Positions 26,901 to 34,889 of a DNA stretch of 55,943 bases are shown piece by piece (the stretch's first letter is position 1; each line of letters opens with the position of its first letter). The DNA comes from Bacteriovoracaceae bacterium (GTDB lineage Bacteria > Bdellovibrionota > Bacteriovoracia > Bacteriovoracales > Bacteriovoracaceae): NCBI GenBank assembly GCA_025210745.1, contig JAOARC010000005.1:1-55943 (forward strand). The letters run 5' to 3'. Below the pieces are notes generated by a model that saw nothing but the letters and a program-made list of their open reading frames with translations, was not told the origin of the DNA and ran no database searches. Both the position numbers and the translations under genes were made by a program.

Positions 26901-28909
26901 TTTCAAGGTATGCTAGCTCACCTATTAATCAAAATGTTCAATCATTTATACCTACTCTTTCAGATACAATTGGTTTAAAAGCTAGATTTATGGGTAGACC
27001 TTATAAGTTTTTTGGAGATGAAGTTCCTCAGACAACAGCTCTAGCAAATCTTACAAACAATAAAGCACAAGGAATGTGTGTTCCCGGAAAATTAAAAACT
27101 ACTTCCATAACAATTGATAACCTTAATAGCTTCGATTCAATATCTAACAATGCTGATACAAATTTTAACTTAGGTGTTACAAACATAGGCTTCATGCAAG
27201 ATTCGACCTATTATGCTGCCTGCACAACAACAGATAGTGCTGGAAATTTCACTTATAAAAATCAAAGTACCGATATCAACTTAGCCGATCCAAATCATCA
27301 TATTTTTTCTACAACACAAAATATGTCTACTAACGCTCTTGATCTCAATGCTCTTTTTTCATCCAATATATTCAATGATGGGCAAAGTCCTAAAATATCT
27401 ATCGGATATGAAAAGAATAGATGTCTTAGAGCTCCAGGAGCTAGTTGTTATACAGATATGGAATGTGCTAATAACACATGGATAGCACAAAAGTTTCAAG
27501 CTGCAAGTAATCTTAACACTGAGCTCAATCAAGCAGAAATTGATTTTTGGAAAGAAGAACTCATATGTGGGACTAAAGAAAATAAATATCCTTCAGGCTC
27601 TATCTATCCCAATATAAACTATAAAGCTTCAGAGCAAAGATGTTGTAGAGAAACAGAAAAAACAATTTCTTTTTATTCCAAGCAAGCTTCTGATAATTCA
27701 TTTGATATAGCAAATGCTCCAGGAGCTGACATTGCTCTTAATAATATAACAAGGTACTCAAGAATACATACTATTTATGATTTACTTACTAATAACCCTT
27801 CAGAATACCCTTCTTTAGCGGTTGAAGACTATAATGCAAATAGCACAGCTCTTCTTACTATCTCTAGCAATATTGGAGATAATGCTTACACAAAACAATA
27901 TAAAACCTTGCATGCTCACAACTCAAAAGTTTGCTGTAGTGAAAACTGGATTAGAGAATTTGCAACAGGAGGACATACACACTCCAGTACAACAGGACAA
28001 GTTTATAACGGAGGAACTGGTGGAACTCTTCCATTTAAATTTTTAAATTGGCTTCCTAAAACATCAGGTGTTACGACAATATTTGCCTGTGATAATCTTA
28101 ATGTAGATACTCCTGATTGTGGTATGAGGTATATTAGTGAAGGTTCAAGTTTTGAAAAAAAATGGCTAGATTTTTTTAGCAGACTTGAACTTAGTGGTAT
28201 TCCACAAATATATATACCAAGTCCCGAAAACTCTGCCTATGAAAACGACATGGTTAACATTGCACAAGATCCTATTGCCGGAGATAATCCATTTAGATCT
28301 ACAACCCTCGGAACGACACCATTATTTTTAACCGGAGCTGCAAATGATCCTGATATAACAGATGGAACTACTGACTATTATAGTGCTGCCTCTAACAATA
28401 AATTTAACATGAATAAACCAAAAATATTTTCTGAAAATAAATTTGCATGTTGTATACAAGCTGGTCCTGTTGATGATTCAGTAACAAATAATCAGTGCTG
28501 CAGTGGTCTTGTTGCAGGAGCAGCATCAGAGCGTCGTTGCTGCTTACCTGACTTCACAGACCTTAGTGTTTATACCAATAGATATGTCTCTAGCGAAGGC
28601 GCAAAACTCAATGGACTAGAAATAACAGATGTTGATCCACAAACAGGTTATATAAAAAAAGAAATTGTCATGCAAATGGCACAAACGATGTGTTGCTCTG
28701 GACAAGCAAGTTATGGTGTCGCAATTAGTGAACTTTTTACTCCTCTAGGAACAAGTGGACAAATTGATCAAGATAAAACGAAAAGAAGGTTTGTACAAGG
28801 ATACAGCTCAGATGCTGCAACAGAAACAGGCGATATTCTAAGTAAATTTCAAGCCGGTGTTAAATGGAATAATCACGTTTATTGTGTTCCAGATGGCTTC
28901 AATGACTAA
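23975..28909 (+). CDS. Giant Cys-rich lipoprotein
   Basis: 1644 residues. Signal peptide with lipobox LLSSC (Cys17), then a low-complexity acidic/Thr/Ser linker. Three short motifs repeat the pattern C-x-x-D-x-x-C: CTEDTSC near 218, CETDNDC near 866 and CYTDMEC near 1158. The first runs on as GYNCCLAGQC, resembling the Cys-rich modules of myxobacterial surface proteins. The C-terminal third has at least six adjacent Cys-Cys pairs (about 1222, 1319, 1491, 1507, 1521 and 1571). The rest looks beta-rich. It is likely anchored in the outer membrane and exposed or periplasmic. No catalytic motif seen. Its 3' end overlaps uppP by 11 bases. Confidence 0.8.
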   Translation: MIRLWLGFTFIFLLSSCLQEPPVVNPVISSDSNETKDPTEVTDIGSPTNYLQESATTTISTLNLKYDFNDSFMIRGNEVHNYLTANLNSSITICVVASFVASSPHNVMAFVAKVKNYYNYAQNVNEFYLQVEPNNEAQNLANCSNIDITNKISSLYSSTLIAYKLEALCPSCTSNQLSTSLKLLVNNGIEILDIDTSALKINMTYSDNSSTGQTTGSSCTEDTSCITSGYNCCLAGQCVTHGATRANVNTSDTNYIAALNQVNANAQSVTNYPNFFYICPNMIDNSSNSGSGSNSSGQGTSASEEELLNLKELYNCINPTLDEYSICSTKYENASVTLADNSGSYTFNGSDSDITFNSINANLNLNNIYKVTWGEVVLYEENEVNLDPLIGSFSLQNDDLTSSQDLNIIGTIPSGAINDSLKIQYKVDGTCEALTNSIAKCSKTYIQGQTTTPARTTDHASGQVFSIPSYVDLAYNISVKVNGTNIAPSSSTWNISSNDVVFVPAYTIFNNQTVTIDYFVTTNVSALTMAKQLAQNQVNTICSCTGGVNCNLEPVYQIQDDTSSPIINFSCVTPSQSNNNGPLQETFYISSKTVAHKFYDATGVYYKYDNLAGKQQECARSSLDETGCTSFSYDNNNKNKPNNESTYIGFNEITGTFNQGVSPAIPAYELDVVKGTSYDIFTDEGLFSTCINCGDDYHNSLAAIFPNSFVHKGGGYLPDMVESRRLSSTSRFNADDKKFGRACFVPPTMIPWSHVPNNDVTTQRRNRLQTQHFMFANGYNKDWYGFDYGSVIGSFDGVTWFSIGNQRNITAKSNKLYIAINAYYGDETLNNSFRITVSEISSIIGSGSSVTHDTLSDGAQCQLAHFCETDNDCIAKLGHEYACENVSQMRTPWPKFDDNANEISGKLDLSLASLVGGINSNPKRCVYRSRGALCSPSASTVTQATSYLDSTNKAYHMCSANTFCSSFASANFNNKISRYASSPINQNVQSFIPTLSDTIGLKARFMGRPYKFFGDEVPQTTALANLTNNKAQGMCVPGKLKTTSITIDNLNSFDSISNNADTNFNLGVTNIGFMQDSTYYAACTTTDSAGNFTYKNQSTDINLADPNHHIFSTTQNMSTNALDLNALFSSNIFNDGQSPKISIGYEKNRCLRAPGASCYTDMECANNTWIAQKFQAASNLNTELNQAEIDFWKEELICGTKENKYPSGSIYPNINYKASEQRCCRETEKTISFYSKQASDNSFDIANAPGADIALNNITRYSRIHTIYDLLTNNPSEYPSLAVEDYNANSTALLTISSNIGDNAYTKQYKTLHAHNSKVCCSENWIREFATGGHTHSSTTGQVYNGGTGGTLPFKFLNWLPKTSGVTTIFACDNLNVDTPDCGMRYISEGSSFEKKWLDFFSRLELSGIPQIYIPSPENSAYENDMVNIAQDPIAGDNPFRSTTLGTTPLFLTGAANDPDITDGTTDYYSAASNNKFNMNKPKIFSENKFACCIQAGPVDDSVTNNQCCSGLVAGAASERRCCLPDFTDLSVYTNRYVSSEGAKLNGLEITDVDPQTGYIKKEIVMQMAQTMCCSGQASYGVAISELFTPLGTSGQIDQDKTKRRFVQGYSSDAATETGDILSKFQAGVKWNNHVYCVPDGFND

Positions 28910-29699
28910 AAAATAGTACTAATACACCAATAATTATTCTATATATCGTAAATGGCAACAAGCCTATTTTGGCAATTGCTTTTAAGAAGAAATGAATCGT
29001 AATTAAACCAAAAAAAAATGAGCTTAAAACACCAATAAAAATAAGTCCCATAGAAACATGTGTTTCTTCACCATCAATAATTCCCGGAAGTTTATAAGCA
29101 ACACTTGCCAAAATAATGGGAAGAGACATTAAAAAAGAAAATCTTGAAGCCTCTACTCTTGTTATTTTCAAAAACCTTGAACTTGTTAAAGTGATACCTG
29201 AACGACTTACACCAGGAAATACAGCTAATGCTTGAGTTAGTCCAATAATAATTGCCTTTACAATATGAGAATTGTTCATTGATATGCTTTTATCAAAACG
29301 ACATCTATCACTAAAATACATCACGATTCCAAAAAATATCAAATTAAAAGCAATAATATTAGGGTTTCTTCCAACACTTTTTCCATAATCTTTCAAAATC
29401 AGAATAAGAAGGACGCTCGCAGCTGTTGCCATAACAAAATTCATTAAAAAATTTGCATGCTTAAAGGACCTTGTTTTTAAAACTTCTAGAAACTCAAGAA
29501 CTAGTTTTTTCACTTCATTTTTAAAGTATAAAATAATAGCAAAAGCTGTTCCTAAATGCATAACAAGATCAAAAATAACACCAGGGTCTTTAATTTTCAC
29601 TAAATGAGGAAGTAAAGCAAGATGACCGCTAGAACTAACAGGTAAGAACTCAGATACCCCCTGTATAAAACCATATAAAATTGCTATCCATTCATTCAT
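28899..29699 (-). CDS. uppP: Undecaprenyl-diphosphatase (UppP/BacA)
   Basis: An integral membrane phosphatase that recycles undecaprenyl pyrophosphate for peptidoglycan and polysaccharide synthesis. 266 residues from the ATG at 29699; a GTG at 29708 would add three. Signature segments FIQGVSEFLPVSSSGHLALL near the start and FPGVSRSGITLTSSRF near the middle supply the catalytic Glu, His, Ser and Arg. Several hydrophobic helices fill the rest. The start overlaps the end of the RDD-protein gene by eight bases, so the two are coupled. Confidence 0.95.
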   Translation of the reverse strand: MNEWIAILYGFIQGVSEFLPVSSSGHLALLPHLVKIKDPGVIFDLVMHLGTAFAIILYFKNEVKKLVLEFLEVLKTRSFKHANFLMNFVMATAASVLLILILKDYGKSVGRNPNIIAFNLIFFGIVMYFSDRCRFDKSISMNNSHIVKAIIIGLTQALAVFPGVSRSGITLTSSRFLKITRVEASRFSFLMSLPIILASVAYKLPGIIDGEETHVSMGLIFIGVLSSFFFGLITIHFFLKAIAKIGLLPFTIYRIIIGVLVLFFSH

Positions 29700-31740
29700 A
29701 TTCTTCACTTTTTGTTATAAATGTATCTTCTATTCCAAAAAACTCTTTATCCATATCGATTAGAGCTCTTTTAACATCTAACATATTTTGATTAAACTTA
29801 TTATACAAATCTTTTTCTTTTAATCTCTTTAGCTTCAAATATGTTAGCAAAGAGTCAAAGTTCTTTAATACTAGTTTCTGACTATATTTTTTACTCGCTA
29901 GAGTCTGCTTAGCTACTTCAAAATTAATATCCATCATTTGTTGAAAATCTGGGGCAGAAATTTTTTCCTTCGAAGCAATATCTAAAACGCTAAGAAGATT
30001 TTTTTGTAAAGAGATCTTCTTAGCAATAAAATCAATATCACCCAGAAACTCAGAAACATTTTTTCCACTAACAGCAAAAACTCTGCTTTTTTGAAAGTTG
30101 ACTTCTAATAACTTTAGCAAGTTTCCTGTTTTAAACTTTAAAAAAGTCCTATCATTAATCATTCCAACTTCAACTTTACTAAAAGGATCTTCCACAATCG
30201 CTTCTATATTTTTTCTATAACTAATATAATTTTTAAAAAATGGACCTATTTTAAATAGATATTCAAAAGATTTTTCTAAATTTAAATCAAAAGCAATTTT
30301 AGATACTTCATACAACTCTGTTACAAGTTTCTTTTGTTCCACTTTTGTTACAACTCTAGATGCCACGACACTATCTTTCAATAAAGGGTACTTATATGAA
30401 AAATAGTTTTTAGAAATAAGAGGTCTAATTGTTTGCTGAAATCTTAGATTTTTTTCCAAACGAAGTGTTATTTTTTTATCATTTTTTAATATAATAAACT
30501 CTGGAATGAGAGAGATTTTTGTTTTTTTTCTTCTTACTTTATAAAGAGGATAAACATCTAGTTCTTTTGAAAAGTTTACTCCTAATAGCAAAGAACTATT
30601 ATTAAACTTATCATATTCTTTTGAGTTAATAGACTTAGATTTATGAACTCTTATATCTAAATCCTCTAACGTATTTATAAATGGTAAATAAACCCAAACA
30701 ATGAAAAGAAAAGAAAAACTTAATAAAGTTAAAATAGCACCTTTTAAAAATCCACTTGTTTTAACTTCTGATTGTGTTAGAAGTTCTTTAAAGGTTCTTT
30801 TTCCAAACAAACATGCTATATCAAAAATAATAAAGGGTCCTGTTACAATTCCAATCAACTCTCTAAAAAAACCTTTTATTCTCTTCATAAGAACTGTGCC
30901 TTCAACACTGGCCCCAATAAAAAACTGTCCTAAACTTCTTCCCAGTAATAAAGAACTTAATACTCTTAAGAAAATAAAAGCTAGAATATAGCTCATAAAG
31001 TCAATAATTAGTTTTTCATTTAACTCTATGCTCAAGATAGTCACATCAAATTTTAACATAGATATAAAGTCACTATAAATAAGTGGGTCAATTGAAGTAT
31101 AATCATGACAAATGATAATAATAAAAACTTCTAGAATTAAAGCTAATATTCTTAAAAGTGGTGAAGCCAAGTTTTTATGACTATTCTTTGTAGCTTTCAT
31201 TGTATTAAAAGACAAAGGCTTTGCTACCGTTTTTTTGCTCCTTTGCTCTTTTGCTTGATCAACTTGTATCTCGTCTTCCTTTGCAGAATGATCATCAATA
31301 GAAAGTTTTTTTAGAGCATCAACTTTCATTTCTAAAGTTATATCAGGAGGAGATTCTTTCAACTCATTTTCAACTTCAGAAGATTCATTTTGATCGAATT
31401 CAGAGTGAATATAAGATTCTTCATGTAAAGATTTTTTACTTTCTACAAAACGTTGTTCAATTTTTAACTTAAGTTTATTAATATATATAGTATCATCAAG
31501 AGAAATTATATACATTCTACCAATTTCAAGTTTTTTATTATTAAGTTTGAGCTCTTTTTTAGGCACTATTGAAATAACTTGCTCGTTAATTAAAATTGTA
31601 AAATCACAATCATGACCAGAAACTATTTTTAAATTATTAGCAGCAATAATATTAGATACGCTCGATAATGCTAATTCTTGATTATCTGCAATTAAGAAAA
31701 ACTCATTTTTGCCATCATTATCTGGCATCTTGCTACCCAT
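29692..31740 (-). CDS. RDD-domain membrane protein with possible FHA-like N-terminus
   Basis: 682 residues. The N-terminal region (about 15-110, beta-rich, with IAANNLKIVSGHDCDFTIL) looks like a degenerate FHA or other beta-sandwich sensor. An acidic linker (about 115-180) follows. The RDD-type membrane domain (about 195-370) has several hydrophobic helices and LLLGRSLGQFFIGASVEG, the RDD signature. The C-terminal 310 residues are helical and charged, outside the membrane. AGGAC precedes the ATG by seven bases. It is followed directly by uppP. Its role is unknown; a link to envelope construction is inferred only from that coupling. Confidence 0.6.
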   Translation of the reverse strand: MGSKMPDNDGKNEFFLIADNQELALSSVSNIIAANNLKIVSGHDCDFTILINEQVISIVPKKELKLNNKKLEIGRMYIISLDDTIYINKLKLKIEQRFVESKKSLHEESYIHSEFDQNESSEVENELKESPPDITLEMKVDALKKLSIDDHSAKEDEIQVDQAKEQRSKKTVAKPLSFNTMKATKNSHKNLASPLLRILALILEVFIIIICHDYTSIDPLIYSDFISMLKFDVTILSIELNEKLIIDFMSYILAFIFLRVLSSLLLGRSLGQFFIGASVEGTVLMKRIKGFFRELIGIVTGPFIIFDIACLFGKRTFKELLTQSEVKTSGFLKGAILTLLSFSFLFIVWVYLPFINTLEDLDIRVHKSKSINSKEYDKFNNSSLLLGVNFSKELDVYPLYKVRRKKTKISLIPEFIILKNDKKITLRLEKNLRFQQTIRPLISKNYFSYKYPLLKDSVVASRVVTKVEQKKLVTELYEVSKIAFDLNLEKSFEYLFKIGPFFKNYISYRKNIEAIVEDPFSKVEVGMINDRTFLKFKTGNLLKLLEVNFQKSRVFAVSGKNVSEFLGDIDFIAKKISLQKNLLSVLDIASKEKISAPDFQQMMDINFEVAKQTLASKKYSQKLVLKNFDSLLTYLKLKRLKEKDLYNKFNQNMLDVKRALIDMDKEFFGIEDTFITKSEEYE

Positions 31741-31950
31741 AAACTTGTCCTAAATAGTCCTATTCAAATAAAAAAAACCTTTTAATTACACATATTTAGT
31801 TTACCCGGCGTATTTTAGAATGAAAAGCTTTAACATTTTTATACCCGCCCAAACAAGTCCGCTTTTATAATAAGTTTAGGTTATGAAATTTCTTAATATA
31901 TAAATTTAAAAAACCGATAAGTAATTGAATTGATGCAAAAAAGGTAAAAA

Positions 31951-34878
31951 ATGAAAACAAACAAACTCTTGAAATTTATTATTTTAACAATAAATGCTCA
32001 ATTGCTTTTATCTCCTCTATCAATTGCTTATGCAGAAAATTCAAAAAACTGGAATACTGCTTCTAATATTGCCAATGGCGTTCTTAATGGCGTATCTCAA
32101 GGTTTTCAAGCCTATAATCAAATGAAAACAGGCCAAATAAATCAAAGATTCTCTGTAGCACCTATTAATCCAAATCAATTACCTCCAGCACTTCAAGCTG
32201 CAGGTTGTATGGTTTTCGATGCTAAAACAGAAATGCCATCTCAAGCTGTTTGTGACCCTGCTAATATTGGGTTAGATCCAAATGCTGCCAATGTTGCAAA
32301 ATCAATTGAAGCGACAGCCGAAAATAATATTAATGAATTAGACCTTTTTTTAAGATCAGGAAATGAAAAATATACTTCTCAAGGAATTGCATGCTATGAA
32401 AAAGCAAGAAAGCAATTGCTTGGACAACTCAGCAAAAGAATTGAAGAATTTAGAAAGTTTGAAAGAGAGACTTTAAAATTTATTAAGAGACAAGAAAAAA
32501 TAGCAACAAAAATTAAAGATAAAATTGCTCAAGGAGAAGCTCTGCTAAAAGGAAAAACGGAGGATGGGCAAACAAACTCACTAGAAAACTATGACTTTGG
32601 CAAAAAGTTTAAAAATAAAGCTTGTTCTTCTTTCATGCAATCAGGTAATTTCACAAAAACAGGTGAACAAGCTGGATTGATGGGAATAGAGAATATTTTA
32701 AGGCAATCATTCGAAGATTCAGACAAAGGATATTCTGCAAGTCAATTTATAAGTGAGAATGATAATGCCCCAACTGGACTTCAACAAGGGATTGAACAAG
32801 ATATTAATAAGCTTGCGCAAAGTTATGCAAAAAAAATTAAAAGCGCTGCATTCTTACCTATGGGTACACAAAATGTTGTTACAAGCATAGAGACATCAAA
32901 CTTCACAAATAAATCAAGTGCTCTTAATAATGTTATTTCTGAACAATTGGAAAGCTTAAATCAAGAACTAGATCAAAAAAGAAGAAAACTTCAAATCGAA
33001 GATGAAGATATGAAGAACCTTGAGTCCGGAAAATATACGGCTAATAGTATTGCAGACGAATTTAGAAGAAAATCTCTAAATGAATGTTTAAGATCAACAA
33101 TTGGAGATCCCGTAGCATTTGCTAAAAGTTTAGTAAATCCAAATATTAGTAAAGCTGCGAACAAATCAAAAGACGGACGTTTTGAGCAAAATATTGCAAA
33201 TGCTCTTTCTGATAAATCTTTAAGTGTTGAGCAAATTCTAAATGAAATCAAAAATGACTACTCTAGCGGAAAAAAGTTTAAAATAAAAAAATCAGAAAGT
33301 ATTAGAATCAACAATCAAAAGAAGAACTTATATTCAGGAAGTTATATTAATCCAGATCAATATGTAGAACTTAAAATCCAACAGTGTAAGTCCAATTATG
33401 GATTAAATAGCCCAACTAGCTTAGCTAATAATAAAGCTTCTATTGAAAATCAAATTAGAAGTTTCGGAACCTATGTGGAACAAAGAAAAGTACAGTTTGC
33501 TGATCAATTGGTAGCAAAAATGAAAACACAACTGATTTCTTGTCCAACAAATAATACAACGGGAAAAACTGCCAATAGTTGTTCAAGTGCTTTTGATACT
33601 ACGAATGCTAATTTTTGTTTAAAAACTGCAAAAATATGTGCTGGAAATATGAGAACATGTTTAGATCAAGCTAAAACAATGGTTGAAACAACAAAACTAG
33701 AGCAACAAGAACATGCTAAAGCTCATAAAAATGTTATGAAAGAGCTAAAAGTTAAATTTGCTGCTTTTGTTGGAACATATTCTAAAAAGATAGAAACAGA
33801 ATCCAGATCCCTTGAAGGTATGTACTTTACAGGCTCTACATATAAATCAAATATTAATCCAAAAGCTGATGATCCAAAAAATAATTTTGATGAAAAATTT
33901 AAGCACTTAGAAATTGAAAATTTTGATAAATATAAAGAACAATTATTAGCTGATTTAAAAGCAGAAAAACAGGCGCTTATAGATAATAGTAATGATATTT
34001 ATGGAGAAGATGCTTTTAGTCACTATCTTGCTGAAGATGGACAAAAGAAAACTCAAAAAAAGGATACAATTAATTATACTGCTGATGATTATGCAGGAAA
34101 GAAAAATGGATTTCTTGGAGAACTTGGTAAACACGTAAAAAATGCAAAACAATTAAAGAGTGATTGGGAAAAAATGATGGCAAGATGTACCGCAGCTGTC
34201 AACGGTTACAATCAAGCTGCTAATAAAGCAAATCAAGAAAATGCTAAAAAAAATGAAGAGGCAATGAAAGCATATAATAAAAATCTTGCTTACTGTAAGC
34301 AATTACAAGCATTCAGTAAAAATGGTTGTGAAGCTAGCACAGAAGCTAGTTTATATAGTGATGTTATGATTGCTGCAGAAGCGACTGATCCGCGTAGTAA
34401 TAGAATTCAAAGTTACTGTGAACAAGTCGATAAAAAAGAAAATGAACTTATATCAGGTGACAATATGGCCCTAAAAGCTCAAGCAATAATACAATACTGT
34501 CAACAAAACAATTGTAATAAAAATGTCTGCAAGCATGACGATTACAAAAAGTACGCAAAAGGATATGCTGGAATATCAGTTAAAAGTAATGGAGATGTAC
34601 TTAAACGAAATGAAGATGGGACAGAAAGTTCTTTAACAGAGACAGAACTTAGTAAGTTAAGAAAAGAATGTATTTTTCCAAATGAACATCCTAATAAAAA
34701 TGATGCTTATACCGCTTTTTATCGCAGTAAAGGATCTAACCTTGGAGAAAAAGGACAAAGCCTAGGTCAATGTGACGCCATCCTAGCTGGAAGACACGGA
34801 GTTAAAACAAATGATCCTACACAGGGAAATACAGTAATGAATATTTTTCAAGGGGTTTTATCTAACTTGAATCAATAA
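31951..34878 (+). CDS. Large secreted coiled-coil protein
   Basis: 975 residues. Sec signal peptide cleaved after about residue 28 (SIAYA-EN). No lipobox. The mature part is Lys/Gln/Asn-rich and helical, with likely coiled coils around 160-215, 335-360 and 570-605, and has widely spaced cysteines (QAAGCMVF, CNKNVCK). No enzyme motif seen. It begins a three-gene plus-strand unit with the zincin lipoprotein (11-base gap) and a small anchored protein. The 210-base region upstream is a likely promoter. It may be an extracellular or periplasmic structural component. Confidence 0.65.
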   Translation: MKTNKLLKFIILTINAQLLLSPLSIAYAENSKNWNTASNIANGVLNGVSQGFQAYNQMKTGQINQRFSVAPINPNQLPPALQAAGCMVFDAKTEMPSQAVCDPANIGLDPNAANVAKSIEATAENNINELDLFLRSGNEKYTSQGIACYEKARKQLLGQLSKRIEEFRKFERETLKFIKRQEKIATKIKDKIAQGEALLKGKTEDGQTNSLENYDFGKKFKNKACSSFMQSGNFTKTGEQAGLMGIENILRQSFEDSDKGYSASQFISENDNAPTGLQQGIEQDINKLAQSYAKKIKSAAFLPMGTQNVVTSIETSNFTNKSSALNNVISEQLESLNQELDQKRRKLQIEDEDMKNLESGKYTANSIADEFRRKSLNECLRSTIGDPVAFAKSLVNPNISKAANKSKDGRFEQNIANALSDKSLSVEQILNEIKNDYSSGKKFKIKKSESIRINNQKKNLYSGSYINPDQYVELKIQQCKSNYGLNSPTSLANNKASIENQIRSFGTYVEQRKVQFADQLVAKMKTQLISCPTNNTTGKTANSCSSAFDTTNANFCLKTAKICAGNMRTCLDQAKTMVETTKLEQQEHAKAHKNVMKELKVKFAAFVGTYSKKIETESRSLEGMYFTGSTYKSNINPKADDPKNNFDEKFKHLEIENFDKYKEQLLADLKAEKQALIDNSNDIYGEDAFSHYLAEDGQKKTQKKDTINYTADDYAGKKNGFLGELGKHVKNAKQLKSDWEKMMARCTAAVNGYNQAANKANQENAKKNEEAMKAYNKNLAYCKQLQAFSKNGCEASTEASLYSDVMIAAEATDPRSNRIQSYCEQVDKKENELISGDNMALKAQAIIQYCQQNNCNKNVCKHDDYKKYAKGYAGISVKSNGDVLKRNEDGTESSLTETELSKLRKECIFPNEHPNKNDAYTAFYRSKGSNLGEKGQSLGQCDAILAGRHGVKTNDPTQGNTVMNIFQGVLSNLNQ

Positions 34879-34889
34879 AATAGGATTTA

